Translations under genes and position numbers: made by a program
Assembly (NCBI GenBank): GCA_030386875.1
Contig: CM059559.1
Location: forward strand, 61,580,392 to 61,644,391
Direction: 5' to 3'
Origin: Morinoia aosen
Lineage: Eukaryota; Arthropoda; Malacostraca; Amphipoda; Talitridae
DNA: 64,000 bases
Shown: positions 12,142 through 24,400 of the stretch, piece after piece
How the letters are laid out: every line of letters starts with the position of its first letter
Numbering within the stretch: the stretch's first letter is position 1
The notes under the pieces: generated by a model
Told to the model about the DNA's origin: nothing
Database searches by the model: none
What the model saw: the letters and a program-made list of their open reading frames with translations, nothing else

Positions 12142-13213
12142 TTAACCTGTTAACGGGCACAGCTCACTCGAGCGGCGCCATGCACGCGGTCACCGGTCTA
12201 GCACGGAGTCGCTTGCACGCGGTCATCACTACGCTCGACTGATTGTCCATGCTTACTGCACCAAAATTTATGTATTCGTTGTGAGCACATTTTTTACAAT
12301 ATAGTATGCAATTTATATTCATTGATAGTATTAAAGGAAAAAATATTTGTTTCTAAATTGACGGGTACTCAACTATCATTGAGTGTGCCATCACTTTTGG
12401 AAATAATGAATTGCAAACACTTTCCCCACTTTTCAAAAATCTAGTTCCACTCTTCGAATCAGTACCTCGTAAAATTAGCAACGCAACATGAAGCTTCATC
12501 TCTTGAAGGGACGTGTCATACTACTCCCATAATCATGTTTTTTTAGGAGAAGATTCAAGATCTGGGGCTTCAATACTTTGCTTAGCAAATCTATTTGTTT
12601 CTGTTACAATCAATTCAAAAACTTCATCATTAAAACATTAGTCAAAAATTCAAGTGTTGAGCTCTTGTCTTCAACTTCTAACTTCACGACAGAATCTGCA
12701 GTGAAAATGGCACATGTGCCTTCCCTGTACTCGCCCAGTCAGCAGGATAAACCATTGCATCACTTTTTTTGTCACTGATACATTTTCGAAAGAAGAGACT
12801 GATTTATTGTCCAAATTCACTGCTCATACTAACCTCTGATTCAAAGTCATTTAGTACTTCCTGTAAGGCATTTTGAAGTTCATCTTCTGCTATAAACTTT
12901 TTTGTTATATTGAAGTGACTTGAGAGTGAAGATCGAAACCTGACCGGAAAAGGAAGCACATGCACGACCACGTCGCGTAAAGGAAAAAGGGTGACTGACG
13001 AATGCAATGAGCTCAGCAACAGCTTCAGATGGTGGCCAGGGGCACGTTCTGCCACTAGTCATTATATGTCAATGACAACGCTAATTGAACAAGTAAACAG
13101 CGCTACATATGCCGGAGCCGCTGTGGTACTGGCACGCGTCGACATATGATGCCAGTCGCCGGTAGAATACAACCCGCGAGGACATCATAGGTCAATAACC
13201 GTTAACAGGTTAA
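12142..13213 (-). mobile_element. piggyBac-type non-autonomous element with transposase remnant
   Basis: Flanked by TTAA (12142-12145, 13210-13213) with terminal inverted repeats CCTGTTAACGG / CCGTTAACAGG. The sub-ends are GC-rich while the centre is AT-rich. On the minus strand, 12804-13055 carries an acidic stretch (AEDELQNALQEVLNDFESE) followed by a possible donor GTTAGT. This resembles the acidic N terminus of piggyBac transposases, but no catalytic region remains. It is best read as an internally deleted derivative of a different piggyBac family from the one at 19103. Confidence 0.65.
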
Positions 13214-13900
13214 AAGATAATGGCTCGTTTTAAAGTACTTGTTGGCTTCCTGAAATGCATGACGTCACTTTTGCACCTTGTTGAACACAACTAAGAGATA
13301 GCCATTTCTTATAGCTATCAATAACAAATGCAATGGTATGACATTTGACAGAACCTTTGCTCAACAAGTAATTTTTTCTGATGTTGTTCCGTGGTTGATA
13401 TATTATCACCTTAGGTGAGAAGTTCAAATTATTCCTGATACTGCTCCTCATGGCAATTGCATTAATTTTCTTGGGTAACTTCTGCACAACCTGATTGAAT
13501 TTTGTTTGATGCTTGCTTTGATGGCTTAACAATCTAAGATGTACAAGAAGTTTGAAAGCTATTTTCTGCAGTTTTATAGCATTGGAAGGAATACATAGTG
13601 TAAGAACTAAATTTACAGCACCTTGAACAACTTGATAATTCCTAATATTGTCTTACTCATTAAATATGGCTCAGCAATAGCTGCACATTTATCATTTCAC
13701 TGAAAGTCCTAGATAACAGTGAGTTACACAAAGAATAAGTAGATTAAACCTTTCACAGCACTTTTGAGCCTTAACTTCAATAATGAAAAATTGCCAACAT
13801 TTCAAAATGTTTTAATTTTGTGTCCAAAATTGGACTGAGAACTATGTTTGCATCCTGCGTAAACATGAAAAGAATCTCAGTAACAAGAAGCACTTGGAGC
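13214..13900. other. Intronic stretch, nothing assigned
   Basis: AT-rich intron sequence between the 12142-13213 element and the tetraspanin exon at 13948. No conserved domain recognised. Confidence 0.4.
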
Positions 13901-13947
13901 TACAAAAAGCACCACAGAGTACCACAGGAACAGGCAATAGAACGCAC

Positions 13948-14157
13948 CAGTCTGAGCAAGCAGAGATTCTCACGCAGGGCCCCAACACAGCCAGCGAAGG
14001 ACACCAGCCAGATGATGGCCCCCAGTGCAAGCAGCACGCCTGACAAGTCCGTGATGACAATGTAGGCATACTCAAGGGAGCCCTTACCATCCCACCGCTC
14101 CACAGCTGTGAAGTACATGCCGTATGCACCCGCAGCTGACAGCAGCAGAGCGCACAC
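13948..14157 (-). CDS. Tetraspanin, first and second transmembrane exon
   Basis: Minus-strand internal exon of 70 codons, phase 0. The acceptor is …GGTGGGCAG before 14157 and the donor is GTGCGT at 13947-13942. It supplies the second half of transmembrane span 1 (VCALLLSAAGAYGMY), the short extracellular loop, span 2 (VLLALGAIIWLVSFAGCVGA) and the family motif GCVGALREN. Joined to the exon at 15883-15960 it completes a normal first span; joined to 10828-11001 it runs directly into span 3. The open frame extends past the donor, but those codons have no tetraspanin character, so I end the exon at GTGCGT. Confidence 0.9.
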
Positions 14158-14205
14158 CTGCCCACCAACAACCACATTAATTAAACTATCCAAAATCTTA
14201 AGCAT

Positions 14206-15880
14206 TTAAAAGGGTCGACTGCTCCCATCAGATACCTTAGCACAGCACCTGGCATTATCTTAGCACGGAATTGCGTTCTCATTAAACGTTGTTACATTCA
14301 CTACACTCAGGAATTCATTAGTTATACAAGGACACAACGAGCCAAAAATACCAGCACACTATTCCTTAGGCCAGGATTGTGAAAAGCCATCAATAATATG
14401 CAAATACAGTTCAATAAGGAATGAAACCACCCTCCTGTGATTGTTTATGGGAAGCTGTTTTTATAACAAATTTTGTAACATAGAAACTAGTTGCCACGCA
14501 TGTTTCCCACAAGATTATTTTAGAATATGTTGGATACACCTAACTAACATAAACCTATTGCTCTTTCCATGCCTTCTGAAGGGGCTGAACAAAAACTTCA
14601 AAATGTTTTCTTTCAGTTTATTTCAGTTTTGCGAAACAAATTTAAGCATGTTGAAATGAAAAAATTCTTTAAGTAAAGTAAGTAAGAAAAATTTCACCTA
14701 AACTTCATCCTAAACTTATCTCCATGACATTGTTCATCAGGTGATTTGGGTAAATTACTTTTTCAATTTGAAAGCTGGTTGATAATTATGCATTTTTAAA
14801 AAAAAAAACAATGATTCCAAATACGACATCTAAAAAATTATCAAAACTTGTTGAAGAAATACTACAATTTACACTCTAAAATGGAAGATCAGAACAGACC
14901 AACAAAACAGTGCATGAGATTGAACCAATTAAACTGAGAAGAACTGTGCACCAAACTTTTATGTTGGAAGTACATAGAGAAATACCATCTAGTTTCTGGT
15001 GCTATAGTTTTCTAGCCAATTCAAACATATTTACTCACATTTTTAGCATACTTCATGAAATATAAACAATAATTTTCATCATACTAAACAACATACTTAG
15101 CCCATCTTTAATAAGTTGCTCATTCATTATTCATACCCAAAATATCCATACAGATGCTCAAGAACATATAAACAAAAAAATTAAATAAATGGAAAATGAA
15201 GCAAAAAGAAGTTATGAAAGTTAAAGAAAGATATTTTAAAAAATATTTTACTTGAAATTTCAAACACAATCTGAACAGTTTGTTCACTCAGAGCAAATCA
15301 TTTTTGTTCACTGAGAGCAAATAAATACCTTTTATACGGCTGCACAACAGCTGTAGCATTATGTGCCGTTCCATTAAAATATGCAGGCAAGCAGCAAAAG
15401 CTAAAAGAGTAGCCCATGGCAAACATGTAGAAAACACAACAACCATTTTCAATGTGCTCAATGACAAAATTTTACTGGTTTCACATGAGGAGAAAAACAA
15501 AGAAATTAAGTTAACTCTACAAAACAAGGATTCAAATAGTTACTGTGAATAATGGACACTAGGATGCAGTAGAACCTCAAGTCAGCAGGAGCAACTAAGG
15601 TAGTGAGAAATATGAAGCCAAAATCAAGGATCATTATTCCTTTCACAGGGCAGAGCCCACTTTGTTCCTGTTCACTCAATACCAGTTCTGAAGAGTGCAT
15701 CATTCTTCCCTCACACCCATGGTATTTTCCTTTTATATTGGCTAAAAATGACAAATTTCCTCAAACTTTAACCAACCTCCAAATATAAGTGAGCAAATAT
15801 ATAAGGGACAAAATTCATCAATATGCCATAAAATAATTTGCATACATGGTCAAAATGAAATAAAATTACACTAAATACTT
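14206..15880. other. Intronic stretch, nothing assigned
   Basis: Intron between the first and second coding exons of the tetraspanin. AT-rich, short frames only. Confidence 0.45.
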
Positions 15881-15882
15881 AC

Positions 15883-15960
15883 CCAAAATATAAAATTGAA
15901 CATGAAGAGAGTCCATTTCAAACAAGAACTTATGTGAGAATGATTTCTGCTGTGTGACAT
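15883..15960 (-). CDS. Tetraspanin, first coding exon
   Basis: Twenty-six codons starting at ATG 15960 (minus). They encode a short polar cytoplasmic tail followed by CLKWTLFMFNFIFW, the usual tetraspanin start of span 1 (K-[FLY]-x-L-F-x-x-N-F-x-F-W). A perfect donor GTAAGT follows at 15882-15877. Thirteen bases of 5' UTR (15961-15973) precede the ATG and start at an acceptor (TATTTTCAG), so at least one non-coding upstream exon should exist at higher coordinates; I could not place it. The start is chosen because it is the only ATG between acceptor and donor that gives a normal tetraspanin N terminus. Confidence 0.85.
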
Positions 15961-16057
15961 GGTTTGCAGATACCTGAAAATACACAGCAAAATAATCAGC
16001 TAGTGTTCACACAATCTATGATCTGTACAATAGAAGATATATGATTTTGAACCTTCA

Positions 16058-16120
16058 TATATATATATATATATATATTTACATAAATACATATATATAC
16101 ACACATACTGTATATATATG
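16058..16120. repeat. AT microsatellite
   Basis: Uninterrupted (AT)n from about 16058 to 16078, followed by degenerate ATATAC/ACATAT repeats. Confidence 0.85.
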
Positions 16121-18000
16121 TATATAGGCTCTAAAATTCAATACTAGTGTCAAAAATGAAAATAACTAGAAATAAAAGTCAAGCAAGATTGCTTCTGAAA
16201 ACACACTAGGACTTGAATATTTTCTTCACTAATTTTACAAAATTAGAGAGTGGAATAGGAACTGGAAAGAAGATAAAATCCACAAATTTTTTCTTTTTGA
16301 AGTTTGACCAAGGATTTAGGTAACAATAACACAAAAATTATTAATTTAAATAAGAAAGTTACCCAAATATGAAATGCATATTTTGTGGAACTTTTGAGAT
16401 GTATTGATTTATTATCTTTAGAAGCACTCCAAGCTAAAAAAGAATGACTTTCTGTCTATCACTAATAATAACTGCTCTTTTACAACTATTGAATAACGTT
16501 TTATGCAATTGTCAGAACTAGCATAACAAATCAGTTGATGATTAACAAGTTCTCTAAAAATTTAGCCACTTAACAAATGAATCTTTGGACGACAAACAGC
16601 AAGATAAGGAAACAAAGCAGTATCTCAGTTTGCAGTGGTCAATGCATGTTTTCCATCAGTCTTTTTAGTCACATTTTCATAAAATAGGTCCAAAAAAGGT
16701 TGAAGGAGGACTGAAGGAGGATTCCCTGGATTTTACTGGAGGAGGATTCCCTCTCAGAACAGCAAGTCCATACCTTTTTTCCCACACTTCCATTCACTTA
16801 TGCCATAACATCAGCCAAAACTGAGAGTTCTCTATTTTTAAATGATTTCTTCAATGATTTTACTTTTATTCAATAGTTTCTGTACTGTTTTATATTGCAT
16901 TTGTCATTAAAAAAAACATACCTATAGGTTATACATCAATGATAATAGCAAATCAACTAGGGTTGCGTATCAATTATTTTCAAATTTCTTGTTTCTTAGG
17001 GAAAAACCGATTCAGTTTAACCACCAGCTTTACGGAACAGATTGCAGTCATCGTTAACCAAAGTACTACTGTATTCTTGTTTAATTTTCTCTGGCTTGCC
17101 CAATGTAACTTTTTTATTGACTTTAGTACTTAGCTGGAATGTATATGTAATACATGTAAAAATGGGTTTGGTTTATGCTAATTTTGCTTGATGAGACGGT
17201 TTTAAGAGATATATTTATAATATAAATTGAGTACTTACTGTGCAGTACTTTGATTTTTCAATGATGATTAGCTGAATTAACTTTTCTTCAGCATACAAGA
17301 TTTTGAATAAACTACTCTTACTTGAATTGTTAGTACAGCAGACTTATACTATTGGAATTTGGTATTTTTATGAAGACATTAAGAAAATGTTGAGAAGATC
17401 TCTCAATATTAAGTGAAATCTGTTCAACATTCCTCTATTATACTAATATCCAGTCTATTACACAGTACTACTACTTGGACAGCCTCAGTGCAGTTCAATG
17501 ACAGCAATGCACATTTTCTTCATTTTATTTCTTTACTGAAACATTTCTGTTTATATTGATCGTCACATCAATTTTTTCGTCACAATATTAGGAATATAAG
17601 TTGGAGATTGCATCTCGCAAATGATCTCAAAAACCACATTTTCTGAAAGATGAGTTTGAATATGTTTTTTGTGGATGTTAAAATCATTAGGTTCGTTTTC
17701 CAATAATATCATTGTCATAATCATAGTTTGCCTCTGAAGCTTGAGTAATTGGGTTTACTACTGCCTGCCTATTCAACTACTAGCTTCAAATTTTCAATAC
17801 CTTTCCACATTGGCTTACTTCAACAGTTCTGTCACCACAGTTTCGGCAGCATAAACTACTCGAAGACAATGACCAAGTTGAAAAGGGCATAATAATAAAC
17901 AGAAGGACAATAGCATCTACCTTGTTTGTTGTCACAATAAAACTAAGTTTACATTTGCAAATCAATGTAGGCCATCTCCATAGTATTTTACCAGACTTGC
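16121..18000. other. Upstream/intronic DNA, nothing assigned
   Basis: AT-rich sequence upstream of the first tetraspanin coding exon. It should contain the non-coding first exon or promoter, but I cannot locate either from sequence alone. Confidence 0.35.
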
Positions 18001-18004
18001 TTGT

Positions 18005-18595
18005 GCATATACAAGGTGTGTTAAAGTATAGAACATTCATTTGGTAAAAAATATTTATTGATTTGGAAATCCATAACACTAATATTCTTCAAGTCTTCTT
18101 GGTATTGCGCACACTTCTCCCAGCATTCCTGCCAATGTTAGAAACACTTCAAGAATGTAGATTTAAGAATGGTAAGCAACTCTGCTGTCCCATTGTGCAT
18201 GATGTCTATTCTTGACTCAAATTAGGTTCTTTGAACATATTTAGCTTGAAAATTGGCCAAAAGTCGCAAGAAGCCATATTGGGTGAGAAGAAAGCCTGAG
18301 AAGCCATAGGAATGTTGAGTTTGGCAATGAAAGTCTAAAACCAACGGCTGGCTAGTTATCATGATGGAGCTACCAAATTTTTTTTCCCCACAGATCTGGT
18401 TGTTCACACTGCACAGCATTTTAGATGACAAAGGACCTCCTGGTAGTCTTCCTCTGAGATAGCTTGGCTTTGTGGTACATTTTGCAGGACCACATCGTGA
18501 CTTTTTGAGGGCCTACCTGAAAATGATTCACCGTACACTAACCTGCAACCGTCTTTAAAGTGGTCGTACCACTCCTTTACGCACAGAGTGCTCAT
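18005..18595 (-). pseudogene. Decayed mariner transposase
   Basis: Read on the minus strand, 18595-18480 encodes VKEWYDHFKDG…SGRPS, the mariner/SETMAR linker between the helix-turn-helix and catalytic domain. At about 18370, LHHDN (followed by a stop) marks the second catalytic aspartate block. In a shifted frame comes a segment ending FSPNMASCDFWPIFK, the equivalent of YSPDLAPCDFFLFPKLK. Further on, HWQECWEKCAQYQEDLKN matches the usual mariner C terminus. Several frameshifts and stops separate these blocks, and the region between linker and catalytic core is deleted. The sequence ACAAGGTGTGTT at ~18011 looks like a mariner terminal repeat. Dead copy. Confidence 0.8.
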
Positions 18596-19102
18596 GGTAT
18601 TTCCTCTGAAAGCCAGTCAAATTTTGTAATTGGTTTCTGTTTGGATATTCTCAAGCTTATGGTAAAATTTGATATAATGTGTTTGTATTTATGTTCAAGC
18701 TTTTCACAAGTGTAGATGAGTGTACACTATCCTCTACGTCTACACTGAAGTAATTCTTCCACACTTCTTTAGTTTGCATGGAAAAAATAGGGCTTATTAT
18801 AATTTGAAAACTTCTCATATGTACTTTCATGCTGGTCATAAAGTGAATTGAAATCAAAGGGAAGGCATATGAAAATTGCAAGCTACTATAACCTGATAGA
18901 TAAAGGTGCATAAATTTTTACAGTAATAAAAAAGGAATGTTTCCTTTAATTTTCCTCATTACGGATAATTTACAAAGACATATTTGTGATTGAGTTTAAC
19001 AATTCTTGTAATTGGTTGGAATCAAACAATAAGAATGCCAACTGCATTTGTGGACTTGAAGCAAGTGTGACTGTGCAGATGACGACTTTAGAGGAAAGCA
19101 GG

Positions 19103-21686
19103 TTAACCCATTTACGCCGAGCGTGTTCATATGAACACAGTTGATATTACTTTTCAAAAAGCAATATAAAACCAAAACAAGGCATAAACTACGTTCAATC
19201 GGAATTTGAACGTGTTCTGTACACGTCTGGTAATAAATCTGATGCAACAGTTTAGTCAGTGGTGGAGTGTCCTCTGAGGAGAGCGCACGTCACGTTCACG
19301 CTGTTCCCGCAGTAGCAGTCATGGCGAATTCACGTAGGATGTAAGTACCATAACTTTTGCTACAATTATGCAAATCAGTTGAAACATTCACAATATTATA
19401 TACACATGCATAGGAAGGTATATGAGTATTGTTGAGTTTGCAGAAAAATATTTATGTATTGTAATGTCATTATAATCTTTGCGTGATCATATGAACACAG
19501 TCGGTATAAGTGGGTACAATATGATATCTTTTATTTCAGGCGGACTGGACTGACTGTGAATGAAATTCTGGATATATTAGAAAATGACGATGATAACAAC
19601 TGCGATATATACATTGAACCGCCAAATGAGGGCAATGTTACGGATGAAGACTCAGGAAATGACGACGCTGGGACACCATTTTACCCTGGAAATTTGTCTG
19701 GTAATCAATTATTAGCGCCAGCAGAGTTGAGGTATCGTAACAAGAGCGACATCGAAGACGAGGTTGAAGAAGATATGCAACCAGCGAGGAAAACGAAGAG
19801 AACTTCAAAAGAGGCGCCTGTAAAACCAAAATGGAAAAAAGAAGACAAACTGCTAAGTCAAGCTCCATTTCCTGAAGGTGACTATAGCACTTACAACCAA
19901 ATGAGCGAAACAGAACTCTTTGAGTTATTTTTCAGTGATGAACTGCTCGATTATTGTAAGAAGCAGATGACGAAGTATTGCATGAAGAATAATTGGCCAG
20001 ATATTTCGGTTGCGATTGAAGAACTGAGAGTATTTTTAGGAATACTAATTGTCTCAGGATATCATCCAGTACCACGACGTAGAATGTTTTGGTCTCAGTC
20101 TCCAGAAGTTCACAATGAAGCTATCTGCAGCGCAATGCGCCGAGACAGATTTGACGAAATTATGAAATGTCTTCATTTCAATGCAACTGATGACCTTGAT
20201 AAAAATGACAAGTATGCCAAACTTCGTCCTTTGATAAATCATTTGCAGCGTAAGTTTATGGAACATTACGTTCCCGAGAGAAATATTTCACACGACGAAG
20301 CGATGGTGGAATATTTTGGTAAACACAGTTGCAAGCAAGCCATTCGCAACAAACCCATTAGGTTCGGTTATAAGATATGGAGTCAGAACACAACCGAAGG
20401 TTATCTTATTGCGTTTGATCCTTACCAAGGGAAAACTCACCAAGGAGACGAAGAATTAGAAAGCAAATATGGCAAATGCTCTGCTACAGTACTCAATCTT
20501 CTGAATATGTACAGTGATGAAAAAAGGATTCTTCCATACCATCTATTCACTGATAATTTGTTTACAACCCTTCCGTTGCTTCAAGAAATAAAAACCCGCG
20601 GATATGACGGAACAGGGACAGTAAGAAAGAATAGGATCGACAAATCATGCCCTATTCTCGATGCAAATACAGTTGACAAGAAAGAGAGAGGTTACGCCGA
20701 GTGTGTCACGGGAACTATGGGCTCAGAGAACATCAAAGTTACTAGATGGAAAGACAATGCTGTTGTAACTGTTGCGTCTACTCTCCATGGAGTATTACCC
20801 GTTGGTAAGGTAAAGCGCTGGTCAAAGCAAAAAACCAAGCATGTTGAAATCGAAATTCCAAAATCAGTAAAAGCATACAATAATTCCATGGGCGGAACAG
20901 ATCAGATGGACCAAAACATCAACTGCTACCGTATTGGAATCAGAGGTAAAAAGTGGTGGTGGAGTTTATTTTCCTGGCTAGTCGATGTTTCAATTCAAAA
21001 TGCTTGGATCTTGGCTAAGAAGAGGGGCTCAGGACAAGATCATCTCAATTTCAGACAAAATGTGGCAATGTCATATTTGTCTAGATTTCAAATGGTTCCC
21101 AAGAAAAGTGGCATGAAAAGAATTTCATCACGTCCAGGATTCAATGATGCCAGGTTCGACAGAATTGATCACTTCCCAATTGCATCTAACCGTCGTAGGT
21201 GCAACGGCGATGGATGCAGCTCCACCATACGTATGTCTTGCTCAAAATGCGATGTTGGGCTGTGCTTGCAATGCTTCAAGTCTTATCACATGCAGTAATT
21301 TAGTTCCTTATATGTCTTCCACTGCATATTAGTTCAAGAGGTTATTTGTTGTCAAGATGGATATAATTTTGTATTTTGTATTATTTTTTATAATTTATTT
21401 ACGTTATTTTTTTTATATATTCTATATACATTGAATATGTAGTAATATCAAGGCCTCATATGTTCAAATGGATCAATATTATCATTATATACCATATTTG
21501 AAAATAGTTAGTTTTTGTACCCTCTCTTGCCGAGCGTGTCCATATGATCACGCCTCATATATCAAAAATTATATTTTATACAACTAAATGGATGTCATTT
21601 TTGTTTCTTTTACATCCATTTTACCCTTTATTGAAAGTTATAAACAAATCTGAATACATTTCCTATTCTCGGCGTAAATGGGTTAA
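19103..21686 (+). mobile_element. Full-length piggyBac transposon
   Basis: Bounded by TTAA at 19103-19106 and 21683-21686. Perfect 15-bp terminal inverted repeats are CCCATTTACGCCGAG and CTCGGCGTAAATGGG. Just inside the left end lies GTGTTCATATGAACACAG. A similar palindromic motif is found at 19484-19500 (GTGATCATATGAACACAG) and near the right end at 21536-21550 (GTGTCCATATGATCAC); these are likely transposase-binding subterminal repeats. It encloses an intact spliced transposase gene. Confidence 0.93.
19321..21298 (+). CDS. piggyBac transposase, spliced
   Basis: DDD-type cut-and-paste transposase acting at TTAA. Exon 1 is 19321-19340 (ATG, 20 nt). The intron is 19341-19539 (GTAAGT…TTTATTTCAG). 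Exon 2 is 19540-21298. The product is 592 residues, in the normal family range. The N terminus is acidic. The catalytic aspartates are in SHDEAMVEYFG (~D259), LFTDNLF (~D345) and GGTDQMDQ (~D461/464). A conserved WWWSLFSW block follows. The C terminus is a cysteine-rich finger (RRRCNGDGC…CSKCDVGLCLQCF), which in the family binds terminal DNA. The exon-1 start is preferred because it supplies the only ATG; without it the large frame would have to begin at GTG 19556. No stops or frameshifts: potentially functional. Confidence 0.92.
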
Positions 21687-22004
21687 AGTTTCCCTGTTTG
21701 TGAGACTATTACCTCAATTCACAAGGTAAATGTACAATATTCTAGCTAGCAAATCCATATAAATTGGAAGAACATTTCAAATTTTTCATTGCATTTTTAA
21801 TGCAGAGTTAGATTCTTTCTGAAATCTCTCAACCCTATAACTGCTGCTTATGTGAGTCCCCAAATAGGCACATAATCTCCAGTGCTCACCTTAGAATTTC
21901 CCCAATCTTAGCCTATAGTTCAATTTCTGAGTTCTCTTTCATCTCCTTTGCCCCTTTAAGGTCAATTTCAACATTTTGGTCAATTTTCACATTTGGTCTT
22001 TTGC

Positions 22005-22233
22005 TTAACCCTTTAACGCCCAAGTGGACTGTACGGTCCTCTTTCAAAAATAACAATAATATATTATATTTCTTATTCAATTTGTTCATTAATGTGTCCT
22101 TTGAACTTCACTGCCGAGTGGCAGTTCCTTCCACATCTTGATAACAGTGACTACTTAATGCCAGTGTCGATTTAGTGATAGGGGTTGTGATAACGGTAAT
22201 ATGAGTATAAAAATGTGGGCGTTAAAGGGTTAA
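22005..22233. mobile_element. 229-bp TTAA MITE (piggyBac type)
   Basis: TTAA at 22005-22008 and 22230-22233. Terminal inverted repeats CCCTTTAACGCC / GGCGTTAAAGGG. Non-coding. The undisrupted relative of the element at 6319-7612. Confidence 0.85.
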
Positions 22234-22607
22234 CAATCATTCATATGGAGCTGAGACAGTCAACAGGCCTATAGCTAATACAAATAATTTGGTCAATATG
22301 CAGTTTAAGCTTTTCACGGAAATTGAAAATTCCGTTCCACAGAATCACCATAGGAGCACATTTAAAAATGCTTTACAAGAATGACATTCTGCTTGCTGAT
22401 GCGTTATTTTAGAGTTATTCAACTTTGAAGTTACAAGGACGACGCATACAAAAATGACGACCACAAGGGTCGGAAAACACCCGCCACACACAGCTACAAT
22501 GGACGCCATATTGAAACTGATCTTTCCGTCTACGCATTAACAAGCAATGACCCATCAGCGAGCAGTTCCCTACCCCAGTCCCGCTAATATTATTGGGGGA
22601 TAACCTT

Positions 22608-22976
22608 TATTGTGTTATTAACAAAAAGATCTTAGAAGTGGGTTTAGGCGCCGCAGGCTCAGCTACCCAGAAGCTACTCTAACAGCTCAAGCGCGCAACT
22701 GACTAGAACTGCTATGGAACATGATAATTTCAAAGTTGGGTAAATGTTTAGAAGAGGACCATAATCGATTTTCCACTTTTTGGTGCTTAAACATAGTTAA
22801 TTAGGTATAAAAAAATTTCTTCTACGTACTTTCCGTCGGAAATGATTGTTTAACGAGTTATAGCGGAAGGTTTAGTTTGGGTTGAGTAGGTTTGGGTACT
22901 TTGTAATTTATTTCTTGCCAGAACCCGGAGCCTGAACCCACTTCTAGGATCTTTTTGTTAATAACACAATTGTAAT
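22608..22976. repeat. Long inverted repeat
   Basis: Arms: TGTGTTATTAACAAAAAGATC…AGAAGTGGGTT near 22612-22645 and its complement (AACCCACTTCTAGGATCTTT…) at ~22934-22972. The enclosed sequence contains another CTTTCCGTCGGAAATG unit of the palindrome family seen at 31.7-35.5 kb. Confidence 0.65.
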
Positions 22977-23214
22977 TATCGGTAAATGTTGATGATTAAA
23001 CGGGAATTGATATTCGATTTTTTGGTGCCTAAACATGGTTAATTAGATCGAAATAAACAAGTTTTCTTCTATGCACTTTCCGTCGTAAATAGTGATGCAA
23101 AAAAAAACGGTTTTATTTGATTGCGGTTTTTTTTGCAAAAAAATGTGTGTGTTTTTTCGTTTTTTTGTTTTTTTTTTGCGCACCTAAATTTTGTTAAGTA
23201 TATGTCTGGGTTTT

Positions 23215-23650
23215 TTTTTTTGGACACCTAAAATATATTAATATCCATGTTTTTTAGTCATTTTATTGTTATAAAAACATCAAAAAGAAACCATACAGTA
23301 ACAGTGGTGGCAGATAACCCACAATTATCTAGAGGTGTCTATAAGAGGAACAGCAGGAGCCACAGAACTTATATTGATGGAGTCAAAATTCAAAGCTTAC
23401 TATCTCTACTATGTTTGATTTTATTTTCATGTGACCAAAAAAATCAGACTTTGCAGAGATAATAAGCTCTGAATTTTGACTCCACCAATATAAGTTCTGT
23501 GGTAAGTTCTGTGGCTCCTGCTGTACCTCTTAGACTCCTCTAGGTAATTGTGGGTTATCTGCCACCACTTTTACTGTATGGTTTCTTTTTTATGTTGTCA
23601 TTACAAAAAAATGACTAAAAACCGTAGATATTAATATATTTTAGGTGACC
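23215..23650. repeat. Long hairpin inside the foldback element
   Basis: The left arm (…AACCATACAGTAACAGTGGTGGCAGATAACCCACAATT…) and the right arm (…AATTGTGGGTTATCTGCCACCAC…) are complementary for roughly 160 bp each with few mismatches, centred near 23430. Outer AT-rich repeats extend the pairing. Confidence 0.8.
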
Positions 23651-24184
23651 AAAAAAATATGCTGTTTTTTAAAACATGTTTTTTTTGCCAAAAATTCTGA
23701 CTAATAAAAATGAATATTAATATATTTTCACGTACCAAATATAACCATGCTGTTTTTTTTACAAAGAATCATTACTATAAACAATATATTTTATGTGACC
23801 TAAAAAGCCCCATGCAATTTAAAAAAAAAACATGTTTTTTACTAAAAAATCATGACTGAAAAAACATGAATATATTTAAGAGACCAAAAAAATGTTTTTG
23901 TACTAAAAAATCATGACTAAAAAAACATGAATATATATATGAGAACTAAAAAACCCCATGCTGTTTTTTAAAAATGTTTTTTAAAAATGTTTTTTTTTTT
24001 ACAAACAATGATGTATAAGAAAACCTGGATATGAATATATTTTATCTGACCAAAAAACCATGCTGTTTTATTTTATGTATTTTTCATAAAAAATCGTGTC
24101 TTAAAATCATGGATATTAACATTGTTGTTAATATCATTGATATCCAAAAATATTGTTTTTTTAAAACATGACTTCTTCGTAAAA

Positions 24185-24400
24185 AAAAACACCCCCTCAG
24201 GGGGATACAATTATGGTACCTATGGGAACTAGCGCTCCCAGGGGGACAATGTGAGGGCCCAAGCTGAGAGTTAGGTAGGCCTCCTTTTTGTTGAAATAAA
24301 ATGTTTTTGTTATGTTGAGGACCCCTTTTTTTCGGTTCACTGCTGTAGTGTTTTTCAGCACCTCCTACTGTCTTCTTCAACTTTGATGTTGTTTCATAGT
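24185..24400 (-). repeat. ~215-bp dispersed repeat, copy D (inverted)
   Basis: Reverse-complement copy of the 8040-8290 and 10155-10345 repeats. It contains CCCTCAGGGGGATACAAT, GTTAGGTAGGCCTCC and TTCGGTTCACTGCTGTAG. Immediately adjacent to the LTR element at 24403. Confidence 0.6.
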
